Below, one piece after another: positions 13,719-17,097 of a stretch of DNA of 17,097 nt. A program made the position numbers and the translations under genes. The DNA comes from an uncultured Clostridia bacterium (GTDB lineage Bacteria; Bacillota; Clostridia; Oscillospirales; Ruminococcaceae). Numbering within the stretch: the first letter of the stretch is position 1; every line of letters starts with the position of its first letter. A model generated the notes under the pieces. That model did not search any database and was not told the origin of the DNA. It saw nothing but the letters and a program-made list of their open reading frames with translations. Location: the NCBI GenBank assembly GCA_947632425.1, contig CANRPG010000018.1, positions 1-17,097 on the forward strand, given 5' to 3'.

Positions 13719-14827
13719 TACACCGCGCCCCCTAACAACAGACCGAGCCCGAACAGAAACACAAGGAACGTTCCCAAAAACGTGCCTGCGGTTATAAGCG
13801 CAAGTTTTACTTTATCTATAGGCAGAGTGCCCACCACCTTGCCCGACTGACCGTTCATTGCGAACATATAGTTTTTGCCGCGGTACTCGGTGTTGGCTAT
13901 CCACACGGGCATAAGAGCGTAATGTATATCGCCCTCCTGTATCTGAACGTTGACAGATTCTGTTACAACAGTGCTGTAGCCTCTTACCGTTGAACGCAGC
14001 ATTTCCTCGGTGCTGTTGCGTATCCTGTCATTGGCTCTTCCTATGCTGTGGGTAACGTCAACGTCGTATCTGTCAGCAAAATAGCCTGCGAGGTAAGCGG
14101 TGTTGAAATCTACCGCCATATCGTAATTGAAGGGCTCTAAAGACTCCATAAGTGTGTCGTCCATTTTTACAGAGCCGTCTACGGGCACTTTTTCAAACGA
14201 CATATCAGCCGTTCTGACCACGCTGTAATGCTCGGTCTTGGTATAATAGTATTCCGAATCAGACCAGTGCTTTATTTTTGTCGCCCTGAAATGCCCGTCG
14301 CCCGAGCTGTCTGCGTCAAACAGCCAGAACGGCACATATATGCCTTTTATCGACTGGATATGGTGCTCCGTCTTGAAGCTTTTGGGCAGCAAAACCTTCT
14401 TTGATATAAACTTTTTATAGGCGGTGTCAACGGCTTTTCTGCCCTTTTTGAAAGGTATGATAAAATCGGGGCGCATAACGCCGTCAACGGTCTCGTTTAT
14501 TACAACGGGGTTATCGCAGTAAGGGCAGGTAGATGCCATTGTGCTGGTATCGCCTATTATCTCGCCGCCGCAGTGTGCGCATTTGAAAGAGTGCAGCTGC
14601 GAAAGCTCCCCCTCCTGCCAGTCGCCGTTGCCGCTGTTGTTGTCGTAGTCTTTCCACGAGAAATTCTCGGGCTTTTGCTGCGAAAGACCCTTCTCATAGT
14701 TTACAAGAGTATCTATTTCATATGTATTGTCGCAGTACATACAGGTAAGATGATCTGTGCCTGCTTCAAACTGTATATCTGCGCCGCAGCACGGGCATTT
14801 ATACACTATCATGCTCTCTGTTGCCAT
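13718..14827 (-). CDS. Tail-anchored double zinc-ribbon protein (TFIIB-type zinc ribbon)
   Basis: A 369-residue protein of unknown function. Two treble-cysteine pairs form zinc ribbons: Cys11/Cys14 with Cys29/Cys32 (CPCCG..CMYC) and Cys83/Cys86 with Cys101/Cys104 (CAHCG..CPYC). A mixed domain at about 115-335 follows, containing the conserved-looking GIYVPFWLFDAD and YALMPVWIANTEYRGK segments. The last 25-30 residues are hydrophobic (ALITAGTFLGTFLVFLFG), which would anchor the protein by its tail with the zinc ribbons in the cytoplasm. Similar proteins are sometimes labelled PriA-like or TFIIB-like zinc ribbon, which reflects only the cysteines and not helicase or transcription function. ATG 14827 has GGGGG with an 8-nt spacer. 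It begins 36 nt after thyX and ends overlapping the TPM gene by one base. Confidence 0.82.
   Translation of the reverse strand: MATESMIVYKCPCCGADIQFEAGTDHLTCMYCDNTYEIDTLVNYEKGLSQQKPENFSWKDYDNNSGNGDWQEGELSQLHSFKCAHCGGEIIGDTSTMASTCPYCDNPVVINETVDGVMRPDFIIPFKKGRKAVDTAYKKFISKKVLLPKSFKTEHHIQSIKGIYVPFWLFDADSSGDGHFRATKIKHWSDSEYYYTKTEHYSVVRTADMSFEKVPVDGSVKMDDTLMESLEPFNYDMAVDFNTAYLAGYFADRYDVDVTHSIGRANDRIRNSTEEMLRSTVRGYSTVVTESVNVQIQEGDIHYALMPVWIANTEYRGKNYMFAMNGQSGKVVGTLPIDKVKLALITAGTFLGTFLVFLFGLGLLLGGAV
13721..13732 (-). promoter_or_regulatory. G-rich ribosome binding site, copy 1 of a 12-mer
   Basis: GGGGGCGCGGTG lies two bases before the TPM ATG, inside the end of the zinc-ribbon gene. It is identical over 12 bases to the site ahead of the CPBP gene. 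Confidence 0.5.
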
Positions 14828-14863
14828 TTACATCGCCCCCATAAAGATAATATGCCGCCGCTC

Positions 14864-15535
14864 TCAGCTTTTTGCAGGTTTTCTGCCGCAGCCGCGCTTT
14901 TCGGGGCAAAAGCCCAGCAGTTCGCACTTGGGCATCATCTGCGTGTCTATAAGGTACTCCCACTCGGGCGAAACTTTTTTCAAAGCATTGCAGATATCGC
15001 CAAAAAGCTCGCGGTACTCCCAGTAGGCTCTTGAACACATTCTCTGCCGCGACATATCAATAAGATTGCGCAGGTTGCGCTTGTCAACGATTTTTGTAGT
15101 CATTCCCAGCGGCAGAAGCATTGCGCTGTCCTCACGCGGGATACCCATTTCTTCAAGGCGTTTTCCTGCCTGCGCTATGCAGTTCATCGTGTCGTCGTAT
15201 ATTTTCTTTGCCTCGTCGTTATCAAGTATCTTCTTAGGCGTAACATACTCAAAATCGGCGTAATTTATATATCTTGTGCTTGCCTGAAGCCTTGTAGGCG
15301 CGCCGCCCAGATGCGTATACCATTCGCGTATCACCCTTGCGGAATAGCCCTCAAGCACCATTTCTACATTCACATATTCAAGCGTTCTGCCGTGACCCGA
15401 AACTATGCAGTCTATGCCCCTTTTGTAATTTTTCTGCGTATCCGCTGTATCCGCGCCCCAGCAGATACCTGCCCTTTCGCCTATCAGAGTTATCGGATAC
15501 TTTGTCGTCTCCGAAAGTACCGTTATCTTTCCCAT
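14864..15535 (-). CDS. thyX: Flavin-dependent thymidylate synthase ThyX (variant motif)
   Basis: ThyX methylates dUMP to dTMP using methylenetetrahydrofolate, FAD and NADPH. The 223-residue product has the family layout: GHGRTLEYVNVEMVLEG (47-63), the signature region IREWYTHLGGAPTRLQAS (69-86) ending in TRYINY, LLPLGMTTK (140-148) and NLRNLIDMSRQRMCSRAYWEYREL (substrate-binding arginines). The classical RHR triad reads Thr74-His75-Leu76 here, with Arg82 and Ser86 following. The C-terminus adds a Cys-rich tail (Cys204, Cys210, Cys216). I recall similar sequences among clostridial ThyX proteins but cannot confirm. ATG 15535 has AAAGGGG with a 7-nt spacer and follows the amidase by 19 nt; the longer in-frame start at 15577 overlaps the amidase and lacks a comparable site. 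Confidence 0.87.
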   Translation of the reverse strand: MGKITVLSETTKYPITLIGERAGICWGADTADTQKNYKRGIDCIVSGHGRTLEYVNVEMVLEGYSARVIREWYTHLGGAPTRLQASTRYINYADFEYVTPKKILDNDEAKKIYDDTMNCIAQAGKRLEEMGIPREDSAMLLPLGMTTKIVDKRNLRNLIDMSRQRMCSRAYWEYRELFGDICNALKKVSPEWEYLIDTQMMPKCELLGFCPEKRGCGRKPAKS

Positions 15536-15554
15536 AAAAATACCCCTTTCAAAT

Positions 15555-16499
15555 TTAGTTTGCAAAACATGCTGCAATGCCCTCTATTATCCCGTCGGTG
15601 AGCTTTTCCTGATACTCTGCGCTGTTTAGCAGCCTGTCGTCCTCGGGATTGCTCAGAAAACCGCATTCTATCATCATGCACGGCACCTGCGCCCAGTTCT
15701 GACCGGTATAATTGTCATTCTGTATAATACCCCTGTTCGCCGCGCCCGTGTATTTAACTATCAAAGGCAGCATTATCTGCGCATAGCTGAAACTTTGCTG
15801 CGCTATACTGTTAGACCTGCTTACATACAGCCCTATTCCTCTTGCGCTGCTGTCTGCCGCTCCGTCACAGTGTACCCGAAGCATAAGGTCAACGCCATAG
15901 CCGTTCATCATGGCTGTTCTCTGCTGGTTTGATATATTCACATCGTGGGTCTCTCGCGTCATATATACCGTCGCGCCCTCTGCCACAAGTTTATCGCGAA
16001 GCATCAGCGATATTTCAAGGTTTGTAACATACTCGGGTATGCCGCTGCTCACGCCCACTGTGCCTGTGGTAACTTTAGCTTTTGTAACTCCGCTGCCGGG
16101 GGCTGTTGCTTCCTGCGAGGGGTCGCCCTTTCGCTGGTGGCCGGGGTCTATGCCTATCTTTACCCCTGCCAGACGCCTCTCGCCCTGCACGGGTTTTCTC
16201 TCTGCGGCAGTCTGCGCCGCTGTGGCAGTGGTCGCCTGCGTGGTAGTTGTGGTAGTTGTCGTTGTGGTTGTGGTCTGTGTTGTTGTGGTCGTCGTGGTGG
16301 TCTGCGGTGTAGTTTGCTTTGTAGTAGTCTGTGTTGTGGTGATCTCGGGCGTGGTAGTCGCCGCAGCAGCAGTTGTGGTGGTTGCGGCGGTTGTCTGTAA
16401 AGCTGCTGTCTGCGATGTCACCGTCTGCGAAGAACTGCCGCTCGCGCAGGAAGAAAGCATCACTGCCGCCAGCGCAGCCGCTATACACGTTTTCTTCAA
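15555..16499 (-). CDS. N-acetylmuramoyl-L-alanine amidase, Thr-rich lipoprotein
   Basis: A zinc amidase of the Amidase_3 family that cuts the bond between MurNAc and the peptide stem of peptidoglycan. With TTG 16499 as start the product has 314 residues. A lipoprotein signal is visible (basic KK, hydrophobic core, LSSC box), giving lipidated Cys18. A threonine-rich linker runs from about 36 to 97 with some 40 threonines. The catalytic domain (about 111-314) has zinc ligands His121 (IDPGHQ), Glu162 (NLEISL) and His210 (LRVHCDG), and catalytic Glu278 (MIECGFLSNP). TTG is chosen because the upstream GTG 16544 precedes the predicted -10 element. The enzyme should sit on the outer face of the membrane and reach the wall through its linker. 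thyX follows 19 nt downstream. Confidence 0.92.
   Translation of the reverse strand: MKKTCIAAALAAVMLSSCASGSSSQTVTSQTAALQTTAATTTTAAAATTTPEITTTQTTTKQTTPQTTTTTTTTQTTTTTTTTTTTTQATTATAAQTAAERKPVQGERRLAGVKIGIDPGHQRKGDPSQEATAPGSGVTKAKVTTGTVGVSSGIPEYVTNLEISLMLRDKLVAEGATVYMTRETHDVNISNQQRTAMMNGYGVDLMLRVHCDGAADSSARGIGLYVSRSNSIAQQSFSYAQIMLPLIVKYTGAANRGIIQNDNYTGQNWAQVPCMMIECGFLSNPEDDRLLNSAEYQEKLTDGIIEGIAACFAN
16209..16394 (-). repeat. Threonine-codon low-complexity tract in the amidase gene
   Basis: About 186 nt built almost entirely of ACN codons (mixed ACC, ACT, ACA and ACG) with a few Gln, Ala, Pro and Lys codons. It encodes the linker between lipid anchor and catalytic domain. The in-frame trinucleotide character makes length variation between strains likely, and it creates long spurious open frames on the other strand. 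Confidence 0.9.
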
Positions 16500-16534
16500 A
16501 CATATCACCCCGATACACACACTTATACATAATA

Positions 16535-16563
16535 ATTGTAACACATATTTTTACTTTTTTCAA
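16535..16563 (-). promoter_or_regulatory. Sigma-A promoter for the amidase-thyX unit
   Basis: TTGAAA (16558-16563) and TACAAT (16535-16540) are spaced by 17 nt on the minus strand. The inferred start near 16528 leaves a leader of about 28 nt before TTG 16499. No other clear promoter precedes thyX or the zinc-ribbon gene, so this may drive transcription down to 11583. Confidence 0.78.
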
Positions 16564-16640
16564 CAGTAAATTACCGAAATATTCTGTATGGCAGAAATTT
16601 ACATTTATCCGTATAAAGAAAAATAAAAGTCGCTTTGCTA

Positions 16641-16669
16641 TTGACTTGCAAGGGCATTTGGGTTATAAT
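16641..16669 (+). promoter_or_regulatory. Sigma-A promoter for pckG
   Basis: TTGACT (16641-16646) and TATAAT (16664-16669) with a 17-nt spacer. Transcription would start near 16676, giving a 5' leader of about 66 nt. It diverges from the amidase promoter, with about 80 nt between the two -35 elements. Confidence 0.88.
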
Positions 16670-16741
16670 ATATAAGAGGGAATTTGTTCTTTTGGCATTT
16701 CCTTAAAAATGTATATTATTTTCCCGAAAGGAGTTAAAATT

Positions 16742-17097
16742 ATGGAAACACTTACTAACAACTGGCATGTAAACGATTGGGTAAAAGAGATGATCGATTT
16801 CTGCAAGCCCGACAAAGTAGTCTGGATCGACGGCAGCGACGAGCAGCTTGATAAGCTCAAAGAAGAAGTTACTTCTCTCCCCGACGGCGACCCCAACAAG
16901 ATGTACTGGCTCAACCAGGAAAAGCTTCCCGGCTGTCTGTATCACAGGACCGCTGTAAACGACGTTGCGAGAGTTGAGGACAGAACATTCATCTGCACAA
17001 GGACCAAAGAGGATGCAGGCCCGACAAACAACTGGTGCGATCCTCAGGAAATGTATGCAAAGCTCCGCCCTATGTACGATGGCGTTATGAAGGGTCA
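16742..17097 (+). CDS. pckG: Phosphoenolpyruvate carboxykinase (GTP), N-terminal part (partial)
   Basis: GTP-type PEPCK interconverts oxaloacetate and phosphoenolpyruvate; in fermentative anaerobes it often runs in the carboxylating direction to fix CO2 on the way to succinate. The first 118 codons of about 600 are present. Family features are KVVWIDGSDEQ (about 25-35), DVARVEDRTFICT, and the highly conserved EDAGPTNNW, followed by EMYAKLRPMYDGVMKG near the edge. ATG 16742 follows AAAGGAG with a normal spacer. The codon choice is strongly C-ending (AAC, GAC, CTC, CCC), unlike the other genes here, which suggests high expression. The nucleotide-binding and catalytic regions lie outside the window. 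Confidence 0.93.
   Translation, partial: METLTNNWHVNDWVKEMIDFCKPDKVVWIDGSDEQLDKLKEEVTSLPDGDPNKMYWLNQEKLPGCLYHRTAVNDVARVEDRTFICTRTKEDAGPTNNWCDPQEMYAKLRPMYDGVMKG

Noticed and set aside
14828..14863. Separate promoter ahead of the zinc-ribbon gene (TATTAT in the gap)
   Set aside because: No acceptable -35 sequence at 16-18 nt upstream, so readthrough from thyX is the simpler reading.
16209..16394. CRISPR-like or tandem repeat array
   Set aside because: The tract is irregular trinucleotide-level coding repetition, with no direct repeats separated by unique spacers.
16075..16563. Minus-strand 162-codon frame rich in His, Asp and Asn
   Set aside because: A shifted reading of the same threonine repeat; the amidase frame carries the lipobox and catalytic residues.
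15910..16569. Plus-strand frame encoding a valine-rich hydrophobic protein
   Set aside because: The poly-valine stretch is simply the complement of the ACN threonine codons of the amidase linker, so it is an artefact of low complexity.

Overview
The window looks like core chromosome of a mid-GC anaerobic Firmicute in class Clostridia, most likely a Ruminococcus-like member of Oscillospiraceae. That placement is inferred from gene order, strong purine-rich ribosome binding sites, sigma-A type promoters, ThyX in place of ThyA here, a GTP-type PEP carboxykinase and a threonine-rich cell-wall lipoprotein. I see no transposase, integrase, tRNA, rRNA or CRISPR array. Fifteen genes lie on the minus strand and one partial gene (pckG) on the plus strand.

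Read in the direction of transcription, from high to low coordinates, the minus strand starts with a promoter at about 16550. It is followed by a lipoprotein N-acetylmuramoyl-L-alanine amidase, thyX, and a three-gene membrane module: a tail-anchored double zinc-ribbon protein, a TPM-domain protein with a Gly/His tail, and a CPBP-family membrane protein lacking most catalytic residues. A consensus promoter at 11494-11522 then starts the translation operon infC-rpmI-rplT. Its leader of about 150 nt ends in a strong intrinsic terminator just before the infC ribosome binding site. infC itself appears to start with AUU. A terminator hairpin follows rplT.

Beyond it comes a tightly packed run: SpoU RNA methyltransferase, dprA, topA, trmFO, plsX, rnc, an Elp3-like radical SAM protein and smc (cut by the window edge). 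Several of these genes overlap or are only 2-4 nt apart, so they are probably co-transcribed and translationally coupled. The run joins three gene groups often seen separately in Firmicutes: infC-rpmI-rplT-SpoU, dprA-topA-trmFO and plsX-rnc-smc. The acpP gene that often sits between plsX and rnc is absent.

The genes serve ribosome biogenesis and initiation (IF3, L35, L20), RNA modification and processing (SpoU enzyme, TrmFO, RNase III, radical SAM protein), DNA topology and chromosome handling (TopA, DprA, SMC), phospholipid synthesis (PlsX), dTMP synthesis (ThyX) and wall turnover (amidase). The least understood part is the zinc-ribbon/TPM/pseudo-CPBP module at 11583-14827. The best regulatory story is the infC leader, which combines transcription attenuation with an AUU start codon. 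No stretch over 300 bases lacks a gene; the longest gaps (11340-11582 and 16500-16741, each about 240 nt) hold the promoters and leader described here.
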